Shown in pieces: positions 1-8,127 of a DNA stretch of 64,000 bases; the first letter of the stretch is position 1; the number at the start of each line of letters is the position of its first letter. Source of the stretch: Streptomyces rapamycinicus NRRL 5491 (GTDB taxonomy: Bacteria; Actinomycetota; Actinomycetes; Streptomycetales; Streptomycetaceae); the NCBI RefSeq assembly GCF_024298965.1, contig NZ_CP085193.1, positions 3,162,001 to 3,226,000 on the forward strand, written 5' to 3'. The notes beneath the pieces were generated by a model. The model saw only the letters and a list, made by a program, of their open reading frames with translations. It was not told the DNA's origin and did no database searches. Both the position numbers and the translations under genes were made by a program.

Positions 1-118
1 GTACGTCGAAGGCGAAGCCCAAACCGAAGATCACGGCGATCGCACCGGCGCCGAGGGCCCCGACGCAGAATGCCAGCGGCGGGCCAGAGCGAGCGGCCAG
101 CGGGAGCAGAGCAAACAT
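1..118 (-). CDS. Partial membrane protein, N-terminal fragment
   Basis: An open frame starts at an ATG (complement of 116-118) and runs off the left edge. The 39 visible residues are strongly hydrophobic and rich in Gly, Ala, Leu, Phe and Val, as in a signal anchor or a first transmembrane helix. No family can be recognised from this length. It could be the start of a transporter or small integral membrane protein, or a chance frame in GC-rich DNA; no convincing ribosome-binding site was seen. Confidence 0.35.
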   Translation of the reverse strand, partial: MFALLPLAARSGPPLAFCVGALGAGAIAVIFGLGFAFDV

Positions 119-323
119 CCCGGCATCCTATCTGAACTGCACATCTTACGATTGGGGACTGACGGTCAATCCGTGCCGGACCGCGGTGCCCCCGGCAACA
201 GCAGCGGCTGACCAGACGCCCGGTGGGGAAGCGGCGTCGCGTTGCCCGGCAATGATTTCTGCCTCCTGCACGGACGGCTCGTGCAGTTCAACCACTTCAC
301 CGGGACAGGGAACTGAGCCGACA

Positions 324-976
324 AGGAACCTTCGTCCCCTCCTTGAGGCACTGGACCTGCTGGAAGGCGCCGTCCGAGCCCCGGCCGACGGCCCGCGCAC
401 GCAGATCGACAACGTGCGGACCAGGCTACGGAAGGCCGAGAGACACACCTCGAGTACCTCGCGATCGCCCGCAAGACCGTCAGCGGCCTCGCCGACCGGC
501 TCCCCACATCCCCGCTCGAGCTGCCCGAGCACCCGGACTACCCGCACATCCTCGCCGCCTTCAACGAGGCGAGCTTCTCGATCGCGCCGGGCGGGCACCG
601 TGGCCCAGCATCGGGGTCGGGCGGTGCCCGGTCGGGTCATCCTCGGGTGAGCACGCATCTCAGCGGTCTGCCGGTCGGCATCATCCGTGGCATCAGTGAC
701 CGGGCGGACGGCACGAAGAACGGCGCGGAGGACCGCGAGCGGCAACCGCGTGCCGCGGCGAACGCGGCGGCTTTCGCGGTACGGCTGTCGACGAACCTCA
801 CGACCGAGCGGATCCAGCGGATGGTCACCGAGCTCGGCTCCGTCAAGGACCGGCTCCTCGCCGCCGCCCCCGAACGCAAGCAGCCCCGGTACGAGAGCCT
901 CGGACTCGCACCCATCTTCGACGTGAAAAAGAGGACCGTGATCGTGGAATCACAGCCCTCATGTACGTACGGAGAG
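324..976 (+). pseudogene. Chimeric remnant: helical segment joined to a nucleosidase-like C-terminus
   Basis: Two coding remnants can be read. Up to about 446 one frame gives a charged helical segment (IDNVRTRLRKAERH). The sense continues (EYLAIARKTVSGLADRLP) only after shifting frame at about 443-448, where an extra AC dinucleotide appears to have been inserted. In that second frame, from about 650, the translation resembles the C-terminal part of phosphorylase-superfamily nucleosidases (VGIIRGISDRADG, then RAAANAAAFAV). The frame runs on into the tRNA gene without a natural stop, and no plausible start or N-terminal domain exists. This is therefore decayed, probably chimeric DNA. The family link of the second part rests on motif resemblance only. 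Confidence 0.5.
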
Positions 977-1061
977 TGTCCGAGGGGGGACTTGAACCCC
1001 CACGCCCGATAAAGGGCACTAGCACCTCAAGCTAGCGCGTCTGCCATTCCGCCACCCGGAC
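977..1061 (-). tRNA. tRNA-Leu (anticodon GAG)
   Basis: On the minus strand the 85-nt segment folds as a class II tRNA. The acceptor arm is GTCCGGG paired with CTCGGAC (one G-U pair), followed by an A discriminator. The anticodon loop is CTTGAGG, with GAG as the complement of 1026-1028. There is an extended variable arm (TGCCCTTTATCGGGCG) and a T arm GGGGGTTCAAGTCCCCC. CCA is not encoded, as is usual in streptomycetes. The 3' end faces the pseudogene remnant to the left, which is the usual geometry of a tRNA attachment site for an integrating element. Confidence 0.95.
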
Positions 1062-1144
1062 CAGGTGTGCTCCGCGGCTCGGCCGCGGCGACACGGACCA
1101 CGATACCAAGGTTTGGGAGTGCGTTTCACCTGCGTATGCCGGGC

Positions 1145-1184
1145 GCCCACCCCCGCGCCGACCTGGGGGGACGCGGGGGTGGGC
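1145..1184 (-). terminator. Terminator after the aldehyde dehydrogenase gene
   Basis: There is a perfect 13-bp inverted repeat, GCCCACCCCCGCG (1145-1157) against CGCGGGGGTGGGC (1172-1184), with a 14-nt loop. It lies 11 nt beyond the stop codon of the minus-strand dehydrogenase gene. There is no clear U-run, which is common for streptomycete terminators. It would also insulate the tRNA gene. Confidence 0.7.
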
Positions 1185-1195
1185 ACGGAGGGTGG

Positions 1196-2740
1196 TCAGT
1201 CGGGCATCAGGTGGTAGTCGGGGAAGTTGCCGGGGAGGCGCTCGGGGTCCGGGCCGTCGGTGACGGCGCGGACCAGGAGGTCTCCGCCGACGAAGGCGCC
1301 GCGCCAGGAGGCGCCGAAGCCGCCGAAGAGCTCATCGCGGTCGCCGCGGGAGCGGGGCTTGCCGTGGCCGGTCTTGAAGGCGCGGATCTGGGGGGCCAGG
1401 CGGTCGTAGGTGTCGGGGTCGTCGCAGGAGAGGGTGGCGACGAGGGCGCCGTTGCTGGCGTTCATGGCGGCGAGCAGTTCGGCCTCGGTGTCGACCAGGA
1501 CGAGGGTGTCGACCGGGCCGAAGGGCTCGGCGTGGTGGAGCGGGGAGGTCGAGGGCGGGTTGAGGAGGGTGACGGGGGCCGTGTAGGCGGAGAGGTCCTG
1601 GCCGGGGAGGAAGTGGCCGTCGGCGAGGTCGCCGCGGTGGAGCGGGACGGCGCCGCGGTCGATGGCCTCGGACACCTGGTCGGCGAGTTCCTTGGCCTTG
1701 GCCGCGTTGATCAGGGGGCCGAAGTCCAGGTCGGGGAGGTTGTCGGTGGGGTTCTCCACCGCCAGGGGGTGGCCCACGCGGATGGAGCGCGCCGCCGGGA
1801 GGTAGACGGAGAGGAAGGCGTCGAAGGACGAGCGCTGGACGACGAAGCGCGGATAGGCGGTGCAGCGCTGCTTGCCGTAGTCGAAGGTCTTGCGGATCAG
1901 CGGGGCGAGGGCGTCCCAGTCGGTGAAGTTCCAGATGCCCCAGGCGTTGAGCCCCTCCTGCTCGAGGATGTGGCGCTTGCCGAGGTCGGCGACGGCGGTG
2001 GCGACCCGGGCGCCGGTGTCGCGGCCGCCGACGAAGGAGACGCAGCCGATCTCGGGCGAGCGGACGAGGGCCTCGGAGAGCTCGCCGCCGCTGCCGCTGA
2101 GGAGGGTGACCGGGATGCCCTCGCGGGCGGCGAGCGCGCAGGCGAGGGTGAGGCAGGACAGCCCGCCGTCGGTGGGTGTCTTGGCGATGACGGCGTTGCC
2201 GGCCAGCGCCTGGACGAGCATGGCGTGGGCGAGGACGCTCATCGGGTAGTTCCAGCTGGCGATGTTGGAGACCGGGCCGGGCAGCGGGGTGCGGCCCTCG
2301 GCCATGCGGTCGATCTCGTCGACGTACCAGCGGACGCCGTCGATGGCCCGGTCCACATCGGCCTGGGCCAGCCGCCAGGGCTTGCCGATCTCCCAGACCA
2401 GGAGCAGGGCGAGCAGCTCGCGGTGTTCGCAGAGCGCGTCGAGGGTGGCGGACACCCGCGCCCGGCGCTCCGGGAGGGCGATGTGGCGCCAGCCGCGATG
2501 CTGGTCGAGGGAGGCGCGTACGGCCTGGTGGGCGGTGGTGGCGTCCAGCCGTGGCGGGCCCGCGATGGGGGTGCCGTCCACGGGGGTGGTGGCGGGGAGG
2601 GCCCGGCCGTCGCGGTGCCAGGTGCCGTCCCAGAGGTTGAGGACTCGGTCGTCCTGGAACGCCTCGGGGGCGACGGCCAGGCAGCGCTGCCAGGCGTCGT
2701 CCCAGGCGGTTCCGGGCTTGAGGGTGAGGGTGGGTGCCAT
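1196..2740 (-). CDS. Aldehyde dehydrogenase superfamily protein, divergent motifs
   Basis: The 514-residue protein has the full aldehyde dehydrogenase fold. Asn164 lies in SNIASWNYP, the general-base Glu is probably Glu260 (HILEQEGLN in place of the usual ELGG), and the nucleophile is Cys293 in GKQRCTAYPRFVV. The glycine motif around 236-243 is altered (SFVGGRDTG). These changes suggest an unusual substrate or an acyl-CoA-forming subgroup. The start is the ATG at 2740 rather than an upstream in-frame ATG, because the protein then begins with ordinary sequence and a purine-rich stretch (CGGAGAT) precedes it. It lies 176 bp behind sucD, on the strand opposite oxc/frc. A role with glyoxylate, oxalyl-CoA or another aldehyde is possible from context only. 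Confidence 0.85.
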   Translation of the reverse strand: MAPTLTLKPGTAWDDAWQRCLAVAPEAFQDDRVLNLWDGTWHRDGRALPATTPVDGTPIAGPPRLDATTAHQAVRASLDQHRGWRHIALPERRARVSATLDALCEHRELLALLLVWEIGKPWRLAQADVDRAIDGVRWYVDEIDRMAEGRTPLPGPVSNIASWNYPMSVLAHAMLVQALAGNAVIAKTPTDGGLSCLTLACALAAREGIPVTLLSGSGGELSEALVRSPEIGCVSFVGGRDTGARVATAVADLGKRHILEQEGLNAWGIWNFTDWDALAPLIRKTFDYGKQRCTAYPRFVVQRSSFDAFLSVYLPAARSIRVGHPLAVENPTDNLPDLDFGPLINAAKAKELADQVSEAIDRGAVPLHRGDLADGHFLPGQDLSAYTAPVTLLNPPSTSPLHHAEPFGPVDTLVLVDTEAELLAAMNASNGALVATLSCDDPDTYDRLAPQIRAFKTGHGKPRSRGDRDELFGGFGASWRGAFVGGDLLVRAVTDGPDPERLPGNFPDYHLMPD

Positions 2741-2797
2741 CGGTGATCTCCGCTCTCGTTGCACAGGCGGGGCGGGATGTGGCGGCCGTACGGCAGG

Positions 2798-2853
2798 GAC
2801 GCCCATACGGCATGAGTCTGCGTACGACGCCCGTACGGCATGGGCGTGCGTAC
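2798..2853. repeat. Two tandem 28-bp units upstream of the aldehyde dehydrogenase gene
   Basis: Units 2798-2825 and 2826-2853 match at 24 of 28 positions. Each starts GACGCCC(A/G)TACGGCATG and ends TGCGTAC. A further CCGTACGGCA lies at 2786-2795, so this decamer or a one-base variant occurs three times. The array is in the sucD to aldehyde dehydrogenase spacer, about 60 nt before the dehydrogenase start codon. That position suits an operator or leader element, but no regulator can be named. Confidence 0.7.
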
Positions 2854-2916
2854 GGGGAGGAAGGTAGTGGCACGGAGTGTGACCCTGACCCGGTCGCGGA
2901 CCGGGTATGGCTCACA

Positions 2917-3813
2917 TCACGCGAGGTTGCCGGGTGTTTCGGCCAGAAGGGCCAATACCAGCCCGGCGGTCTCGGTGGGGGTCGCTCCCACGCTCACGCC
3001 CGCCGCCTCCAGCGCCGCCTTCTTGGCCGCCGCGGTGCCCGAGGAGCCGGAGACGATGGCGCCCACGTGGCCCATCGTCCTGCCCTCGGGGGCGGTGAAG
3101 CCCGCGATGTAGCCGACGACCGGCTTGGTGACGCGGTCGGCGATGTACCGCGCGGCACGCTCCTCCGCGTCGCCGCCGATCTCCCCGATCATCACGATCA
3201 GGTCGGTGTCGGGGTCGGCCTCGAAGGCGGCGAGGGCGTCGATGTGGGTGGTGCCGATGACCGGGTCGCCGCCGATGCCCACGCAGGTGGAGAAGCCGAC
3301 GTCCCGCAGCTCGTACATGAGTTGGTAGGTGAGGGTGCCGGACTTGGACACCAGCCCGATCCGGCCCGGCTTGGTGATGTCGGCGGGGATGATCCCGGCG
3401 TTGGACTGGCCCGGGGAGATCAGTCCGGGGCAGTTCGGGCCGATGACCCTGGTGGCGCGGGCCCGGGCGTACGCCTGGAAAGCGACCGCGTCATGGACCG
3501 GGATGCCCTCGGTGATGACGACGGCGAGCGGTATCCGGGCGTCGGCGGCCTCCGTGACGGCGGCCTTGGCGTGGGGCGGCGGGACGAAGAGGACGCTCAC
3601 ATCGGCGCCGGTGGTGTCCATGGCCTCGCGTACGGAGCCGAAGACGGGCACCGTACGGCCGTCGATGTCGACCCGGGTCCCGGCCTTGCGCGGATTGACC
3701 CCGCCGACGATATCGGCGCCCGCGGCGAGCATCCTCCGGGTGTGCTTCATGCCTTCCGCGCCGGTCATGCCCTGGACGATGACCTTGCTGTCCTTGGTGA
3801 GGAAGATGGCCAT
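2917..3813 (-). CDS. sucD: Succinate-CoA ligase (ADP-forming) subunit alpha, or paralogue
   Basis: The protein has 298 residues, a typical length. It has an N-terminal CoA-binding Rossmann domain ([19 protein letters not shown], then GVNPRKAG) and a C-terminal ligase domain with the phosphohistidine loop in [13 protein letters not shown]. The enzyme joins CoA to succinate with ATP. The gene follows sucC after 12 nt, so the pair is an operon. Because the pair is divergent from oxc/frc and neighbours an unusual aldehyde dehydrogenase, it may be a specialised paralogue that charges CoA onto another acid, or that supplies succinyl-CoA as donor. The sequence alone cannot separate these options. 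Confidence 0.9.
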   Translation of the reverse strand: MAIFLTKDSKVIVQGMTGAEGMKHTRRMLAAGADIVGGVNPRKAGTRVDIDGRTVPVFGSVREAMDTTGADVSVLFVPPPHAKAAVTEAADARIPLAVVITEGIPVHDAVAFQAYARARATRVIGPNCPGLISPGQSNAGIIPADITKPGRIGLVSKSGTLTYQLMYELRDVGFSTCVGIGGDPVIGTTHIDALAAFEADPDTDLIVMIGEIGGDAEERAARYIADRVTKPVVGYIAGFTAPEGRTMGHVGAIVSGSSGTAAAKKAALEAAGVSVGATPTETAGLVLALLAETPGNLA

Positions 3814-3825
3814 GATGTGCGCCCC

Positions 3826-4950
3826 CTACGCGGCGAGTTCGGCGGCGCGCGCGGCGGCGCCGTCCATGGTGTCGGCCTGGTGGACGAGTGGATGAGCCAA
3901 TTGGCCAAGGATGGCCCGGCCACGTGCGGCGTTGTTGCCGTCGAGCCGGACCACCAGCGGTTTGGTGAGGGTCACGGTGTCCAGTGCGCGCACGATGCCG
4001 TCGGCCACCGCGTCACAGGCGGTGATGCCGCCGAAGACGTTGACCAGAACGGAGCGCACATCGGGGTCGTCGAGGACGAGGGAGAGACCGTCGGCCATCA
4101 CCTGGGCGGAGGCGCCGCCGCCGATGTCGAGGAAGTCGGCGGGGCGGGCGCCGCAGCCCGCGACGACGTCCAGGGTGGACATCACCAGGCCCGCGCCGTT
4201 GCCGATGACGCCCACCTGGCCACCCAGCTTCACATAGCCGAGCCCGGCGGCCGCGGCCCGGGCCTCCAGCGGGTCCCGGGCGCGGTCGTCGGCGGCGTCC
4301 CATGACGGCTGCCGGAAGCGGGCGTTGCCGTCCAGGGTGACCTTTCCGTCCAGGGCCACGATCGCACCGTCCCGGGTCACCACCAGCGGGTTGACCTCGA
4401 CGAGGAGGGCGTCGTGCGCGGTCAGGACGGTCCACAGCCGTCGTATGGTCTCGGTCGTCTCGCGCGGCAGTCCCCCGGCGGCGGCGATCTCGGCGGCCTT
4501 CGCCTCGGTCACTCCCCCGGCCGGGTCGACGGCGATCCGGGCCACCGCCTCGGGGCGGCGCGCCGCGACCTCCTCGATCTCCATACCGCCCTCGGCGGAG
4601 GCGATGGCCAGGAAGCGGCCCGCGGCCCGGTCGAGGGTGAAGCCGAGGTACATCTCCCGTGCCACCTCGACGGGTTCGGCGACCATCACGCGGTGGACGG
4701 TGTGGCCCTTGATGCCCATGCCGAGGATCCGGCGTGCGGTCAGTTCGGCCGCGGCCGGGTCGTCGGCGAGCTTCACCCCGCCCGCCTTGCCCCGGCCTCC
4801 GGTCTTCACCTGGGCCTTGATGACGACGCGTCCGCCGAGCCGTTCGGCGGCCGCGCGGGCGGCCTCGGCCGTGTCCACGACCTCCGCCCTCGGCACCAAG
4901 ACACCGTTGTGATGGAGGAGTTCCCGTGCCTGATGTTCGTACAGGTCCAT
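3826..4950 (-). CDS. sucC: Succinate-CoA ligase (ADP-forming) subunit beta, or paralogue
   Basis: The 374-residue protein opens [12 protein letters not shown], the standard start of SucC. It carries an ATP-grasp domain (residues 2 to about 215, with [20 protein letters not shown] as ATP-binding loop) and a C-terminal CoA-ligase domain containing [17 protein letters not shown]. The ATG at 4950 has GGGAG upstream. It is the first gene of a minus-strand sucC-sucD unit, and its promoter must lie in the 199-bp divergent region shared with oxc. The general role is substrate-level phosphorylation coupled to CoA thioesters. In this setting it may be co-expressed with oxalate degradation. Confidence 0.9.
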   Translation of the reverse strand: MDLYEHQARELLHHNGVLVPRAEVVDTAEAARAAAERLGGRVVIKAQVKTGGRGKAGGVKLADDPAAAELTARRILGMGIKGHTVHRVMVAEPVEVAREMYLGFTLDRAAGRFLAIASAEGGMEIEEVAARRPEAVARIAVDPAGGVTEAKAAEIAAAGGLPRETTETIRRLWTVLTAHDALLVEVNPLVVTRDGAIVALDGKVTLDGNARFRQPSWDAADDRARDPLEARAAAAGLGYVKLGGQVGVIGNGAGLVMSTLDVVAGCGARPADFLDIGGGASAQVMADGLSLVLDDPDVRSVLVNVFGGITACDAVADGIVRALDTVTLTKPLVVRLDGNNAARGRAILGQLAHPLVHQADTMDGAAARAAELAA

Positions 4951-5052
4951 TGCCCGCTCCCTGTGCTCCCTGATGGCCCGTCAACAGCGCTTGATCCAGC
5001 GCTGGATTCAACGAGTGGTGCACGCCCCCTGGACATCGCTCGGCCGATGGTG

Positions 5053-5094
5053 GGATAACAAAGTTCATACAGGATAACGTCGACTGTATGCAAT
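5053..5094 (+). promoter_or_regulatory. oxc promoter region with putative GntR operator
   Basis: Two GGATAAC direct repeats (5053-5059 and 5072-5078) precede the 12-mer ACTGTATGCAAT at 5083-5094. A possible promoter is TTCATA (5064-5069), a 17-bp spacer and TATGCA (5087-5092), so the 12-mer would cover the -10 element. Variants occur at 33969-33980 (minus orientation) and 35661-35672, in front of the other oxalate and formate genes. A GntR/FCD repressor encoded at 33230-33907 is the natural candidate ligand. Confidence 0.6.
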
Positions 5095-5149
5095 CCAGCG
5101 ATCCATCCGCGAGGCAGCACCGAACCCCTACGAAGGGACGCGATTCGCC

Positions 5150-6865
5150 ATGCCCGACGACAGCCAGGACCTCATCTCCGGCGGGCACTTGGTCGCCAAA
5201 GCACTCAAGGCAGAAGGCGTCGAGGTCATCTACACCCTCTGCGGCGGCCACATCATCGACATCTACGACGGCTGCGTCGACGAGGGCATCGATGTCATCG
5301 ACGTACGCCATGAACAGGTCGCCGCCCACGCCGCCGACGGCTACGCCCGGATCACCGGCAAGCCCGGCTGCGCCGTCGTCACCGCCGGCCCGGGCACCAC
5401 CGACGCGGTCACCGGCGTCGCCAACGCCTTCCGCGCCGAGTCACCCATGCTGCTGATCGGCGGCCAGGGCGCCCACAACCAGCACAAGATGGGCTCCCTC
5501 CAAGACCTTCCACACGTGGACATGATGGCGCCGATCACCAAGTTCGCCGCCACCGTCCCGGACACCGCCCGCGCCGCCGACATGGTCTCCATGGCCTTCC
5601 GCGAGTGCTTCCACGGCGCTCCCGGCCCCTCCTTCCTGGAGATCCCGCGCGATGTGCTGGACGCCAAGGTGCCGGTGGACAAGGCGCGCGTCCCGCAGGC
5701 CGGGCACTACCGCGCCTCCACCCGCAACGCCGGCGACCCCGAGTCCGTCCAGAAGCTGGCCGATCTGCTGGTCCAGGCCGAGAGGCCGGCGATCCTGCTG
5801 GGCAGTCAGGTGTGGACCACCCGCGCCACCGGCGCGGCCACCGAGCTGGTGCGCACCCTGAACGTGCCCGCGTACATGAACGGCGCCGGGCGCGGCACCC
5901 TGCCACCCGGCGATCCGCACCACTTCCAGCTCTCCCGCCGCTACGCGTTCTCCAACGCCGACCTCATCGTCATCGTCGGCACGCCCTTCGACTTCCGGAT
6001 GGGCTACGGCAAGCGGCTCTCCCCCGATGCCACCGTGGTCCAGATCGACCTCGACTACCGCACGGTCGGCAAGAACCGGGACATCGACCTCGGCATCGTG
6101 GGCGACGCGGGGCTGATCCTCTCCGCCGTCACCCAGGCAGCCTCGGGGCTAGGGGGGTTTGGGGGGGTACCCCCCATAAGGCACAGTAACGGGGGCGCGG
6201 GCAAGCGCAAGGAGTGGCTGGACGAGTTGCGCGCCGCCGAGCAGACGGCGCTCGAGAAGCGGCTGCCCAACCTCCGGTCGGACGCCTCCCCCATCCACCC
6301 CTACCGCCTGGTCAGCGAGATCAACGACTTCCTCACCGAGGACTCGATCTACATCGGCGACGGCGGCGACATCGTCACCTTCTCCGGTCAGGTGGTCCAG
6401 CCCAAGTCGCCCGGCCACTGGATGGACCCGGGCCCGCTGGGGACGCTCGGCGTCGGGGTGCCGTTCGTGATGGCCGCCAAGCAGGCCCGCCCCGACAAGG
6501 AGGTGGTGGCGCTCTTCGGCGACGGCGCGTTCTCCCTGACCGGCTGGGACTTCGAGACACTGGTCCGCTTCGACCTGCCGTTCGTCGGCATCGTCGGCAA
6601 CAACTCCTCGATGAACCAGATCCGTTACGGCCAGAAGGCCAAGTACGGCGAGGAGCGCGAGCGGGTCGGCAACACCCTCGGCGATGTGCCCTACGACCAG
6701 TTCGCGCGGATGCTCGGCGGCCACGGCGAGGAGGTCCGCGACCCGGCGGACATCGGCCCGGCGCTGCGCCGCGCCCGGGAGTCCGGCAAGCCGTCGCTGA
6801 TCAACGTCTGGGTGGACCCGGACGCGTACGCCCCCGGAACCATGAACCAGACCATGTACAAGTAG
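5150..6865 (+). CDS. oxc: Oxalyl-CoA decarboxylase
   Basis: This is a thiamine-diphosphate enzyme of 571 residues that converts oxalyl-CoA to formyl-CoA and CO2. The N-terminal PYR domain has the catalytic Glu55 (DVRHEQVAAHAADG). The C-terminal PP domain has the cofactor motif GDGAFSLTGWDFE ending in VGNN. Length and order of domains fit the family. The ATG at 5150 has GAAGGGA upstream. frc follows after 12 nt, giving the core oxalate pathway. One oddity is a low-complexity stretch at 6145-6176 with runs of six and seven G followed by CCCCCC; it encodes the linker LGGFGGVPPIRHSNGGAG before the PP domain. The reading frame stays open through it. Confidence 0.95.
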   Translation: MPDDSQDLISGGHLVAKALKAEGVEVIYTLCGGHIIDIYDGCVDEGIDVIDVRHEQVAAHAADGYARITGKPGCAVVTAGPGTTDAVTGVANAFRAESPMLLIGGQGAHNQHKMGSLQDLPHVDMMAPITKFAATVPDTARAADMVSMAFRECFHGAPGPSFLEIPRDVLDAKVPVDKARVPQAGHYRASTRNAGDPESVQKLADLLVQAERPAILLGSQVWTTRATGAATELVRTLNVPAYMNGAGRGTLPPGDPHHFQLSRRYAFSNADLIVIVGTPFDFRMGYGKRLSPDATVVQIDLDYRTVGKNRDIDLGIVGDAGLILSAVTQAASGLGGFGGVPPIRHSNGGAGKRKEWLDELRAAEQTALEKRLPNLRSDASPIHPYRLVSEINDFLTEDSIYIGDGGDIVTFSGQVVQPKSPGHWMDPGPLGTLGVGVPFVMAAKQARPDKEVVALFGDGAFSLTGWDFETLVRFDLPFVGIVGNNSSMNQIRYGQKAKYGEERERVGNTLGDVPYDQFARMLGGHGEEVRDPADIGPALRRARESGKPSLINVWVDPDAYAPGTMNQTMYK

Positions 6866-6877
6866 GGAGGCGCCACC

Positions 6878-8125
6878 ATGTCCCAGGCTCTCGAGGCCAA
6901 TCAGGCTCTGTCGGGCATTCGCGTCCTCGACATGACGCATGTGCAGTCCGGTCCCTCCGCCACCCAGCTGCTCGCCTGGCTCGGCGCGGATGTGATCAAG
7001 CTGGAGAACGTCACCGGCGACATCACCCGCAAGCAGTTGCGCGACCTCCCGGACGTGGACTCGCTCTACTTCACGATGCTCAACTGCAACAAGCGGAGCA
7101 TCACCCTGAACACCAAGAGCGAGCGCGGCAAGGAGCTCCTGACCGAGCTGATCCGCCGCAGCGACGTCCTGGTGGAGAACTTCGGTCCGGGCGCGGTGGA
7201 CCGCATGGGGTTCTCCTGGGAGCGCATCCAGGAGATCAACCCCCGGCTGGTCTACGCCTCGATCAAGGGGTTCGGCGACGGCCCGTACACCAAGTTCAAG
7301 GCGTACGAGGTGGTCGCGCAGGCCATGGGCGGCTCGATGTCCACGACCGGCTTCGAGGACGGCCCGCCGCTGGCCACCGGGGCCCAGATCGGCGACTCCG
7401 GCACCGGAGTGCACTGTGTGGCGGGCATCCTCGCCGCGCTCTACCAGCGCACCCACACCGGGCGCGGCCAGCGGGTCAACGTGGCGATGCAGCACGCGGT
7501 GCTCAACCTGTGCCGGGTGAAGCTGCGCGACCAGCAGCGGCTGACGCACGGGCCGCTCGCCGAGTACCCGAACGAGGACTTCGGCGACGAGGTGCCGCGC
7601 AGCGGCAACGCCAGCGGCGGCGGCCAGCCCGGCTGGGCGGTCAAATGCGCGCCCGGCGGGCCCAACGACTATGTCTACGTCATCGTGCAGCCGGTCGGCT
7701 GGGAGCCGATCACCCGGCTGATCGGCCGCCCCGAGCTGGCCGATGACCCGGAGTGGGCCTCGCCCGAGGCGCGGCTGCCGAAGCTGGCCAAGATGTTCCA
7801 GCTGATCGAGGAGTGGTCCAGCACGCTGCCGAAGTGGGAGGTGCTGGAGCAGCTCAACGCCCACAACATCCCGTGCGGGCCGATCCTGTCCACCAAGGAG
7901 ATCGTCGAGGACGCGTCGCTCGCGGCCAACGAGATGATCGTCGAGGTCGACCACCCCGAGCGCGGCGCCTTCACCACGGTCGGCTCCCCGCTGAAGCTCT
8001 CCGACTCCCCGGTCCGGGTCGAGCGCTCCCCGCTGCTGGGTGAGCACAACGAAGAGGTGTACGTCGGGGAGCTGGGGCTCGGCGACGAGGAAGTGCGGCT
8101 GCTCAAGACGAACGGAGTGATCTGA
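6878..8125 (+). CDS. frc: Formyl-CoA:oxalate CoA-transferase
   Basis: This is a class III CoA-transferase (CaiB/BaiF family) of 415 residues. It moves CoA from formyl-CoA to oxalate, producing oxalyl-CoA for Oxc and releasing formate. The likely nucleophile is Asp173 in IGDSGTG, which matches the position of the catalytic Asp in Oxalobacter Frc. The N-terminus ([19 protein letters not shown]) holds the conserved Gln of the family. A strong ribosome-binding site (GGGAGG) overlaps the stop region of oxc, and only 2 nt separate the stop from the next gene, so co-transcription is very likely. Confidence 0.95.
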   Translation: MSQALEANQALSGIRVLDMTHVQSGPSATQLLAWLGADVIKLENVTGDITRKQLRDLPDVDSLYFTMLNCNKRSITLNTKSERGKELLTELIRRSDVLVENFGPGAVDRMGFSWERIQEINPRLVYASIKGFGDGPYTKFKAYEVVAQAMGGSMSTTGFEDGPPLATGAQIGDSGTGVHCVAGILAALYQRTHTGRGQRVNVAMQHAVLNLCRVKLRDQQRLTHGPLAEYPNEDFGDEVPRSGNASGGGQPGWAVKCAPGGPNDYVYVIVQPVGWEPITRLIGRPELADDPEWASPEARLPKLAKMFQLIEEWSSTLPKWEVLEQLNAHNIPCGPILSTKEIVEDASLAANEMIVEVDHPERGAFTTVGSPLKLSDSPVRVERSPLLGEHNEEVYVGELGLGDEEVRLLKTNGVI

Positions 8126-8127
8126 CG

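Noticed and set aside
1067..2746. Long plus-strand frame opposite the aldehyde dehydrogenase gene (559 codons, Gly/Val-rich)
   Set aside because: It is the reverse-strand shadow of a gene with conserved catalytic motifs. Its translation is compositionally odd and without domains.
5053..5078. GGATAAC direct repeats as a separate operator
   Set aside because: The two 7-mers are too short to assign on their own and no second pair was found elsewhere, so they are only described within the promoter entry.
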